Positions 63,725-64,000 of a stretch of 64,000 nt of DNA are shown piece after piece. Position numbers and translations under genes: made by a program. Source of the stretch: Lithospermum erythrorhizon (lineage: Eukaryota > Streptophyta > Magnoliopsida > Boraginales > Boraginaceae); assembly GCA_019722365.1 (NCBI GenBank), contig JADFUC010001351.1, forward strand, positions 1,550,001-1,614,000, given 5' to 3'. The notes under the pieces are model-generated. The model did no database searches. It was not told the origin of the DNA and saw nothing but the letters and a program-made list of their open reading frames with translations. Position 1 is the stretch's first letter. The number at the start of each line of letters is the position of its first letter.

Positions 63725-64000
63725 CTTTTGTTATCTTTAAGCAATAAGTTGAAAATTTAGCATTTGTTATATTTCTCCCCAACTTGACTGACATTATATA
63801 TAAATTATTGAAGAACAAAGCACTTTCTTTCTAATAATAAGCTATTTGTCATAAAAGCAAAACCATCCTTAATAAATTAAGTACAGTGCTAATAAGGGTA
63901 TAATTGTTAAAATCAGAAGCTATTATTATGAAGGAATTACTCATTATTTTACGTAGTTAGTTCACTTCGGTGATGAAAATATCCAAGAAAAAACAGATTC
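63725..64000. other. Helicase intron running off the window
   Basis: AT-rich, no exon found. The exon encoding helicase motifs I/Ia must lie to the right of 64000. Confidence 0.5.

Overview
This is an AT-rich plant nuclear window, almost certainly from a core eudicot. Genes have plant-type GT-AG introns, short exons and plant gene families, and about two thirds of the sequence is intergenic or transposon-derived. I cannot fix the species.

Layout, left to right: (1) a three-exon gene for a conserved plant protein of unknown function (2127-5329, +); (2) the seven-exon ribosome-biogenesis gene PPAN with a Brix domain (6345-9965, -); (3) about 7.5 kb of decayed repeats, including two hAT-like non-autonomous elements; (4) segment A (17473-22461), one copy of a 5 kb direct duplication, carrying the last exon of RPL22 and a broken PHR2 (blue-light photoreceptor/photolyase family); (5) a LINE remnant starting exactly at the right end of A; (6) UXS, a Golgi UDP-glucuronate decarboxylase (27161-31652, +); (7) SmD2, a core spliceosomal Sm protein (about 33060-34917, -), divergent from RPL22 (36111-37452, +) with a classic ribosomal-protein promoter between them; (8) segment B (37204-42268), the second copy, with the 3' part of RPL22 and PHR2 (38300-42156, -); (9) repeats, including a third relic of the PHR2 5' end; (10) a DUF538 gene with an apparent frameshift (46318-46835, -); (11) a decayed coding-like island bounded by related short repeats (48.2-51.4 kb); (12) pectin methylesterase (51879-53983, +) and exo-type polygalacturonase (54739-57930, +), two secreted pectin-modifying enzymes side by side; (13) the 3' half of a DEAH13/DHX37-type RNA helicase (60045 to beyond the right edge, -), which like PPAN acts in ribosome biogenesis.

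The most important observation is the pair A/B. The copies are damaged by small indels in complementary places: RPL22 body and PHR2 exons 2-3 are intact only in A, while PHR2 exon 1, the PHR2 C-terminus and the RPL22 stop are intact only in B. UXS and SmD2, between the copies, carry the same kind of indel damage, while most genes outside 17-41 kb read cleanly. From memory, UXS, SmD2 and PHR2 are also close neighbours on Arabidopsis chromosome 2, so this looks like an ancestral gene cluster. I therefore favour a falsely duplicated or poorly polished assembly stretch over true pseudogenes, but real duplication with decay is not excluded. No convincing new biological system was found.
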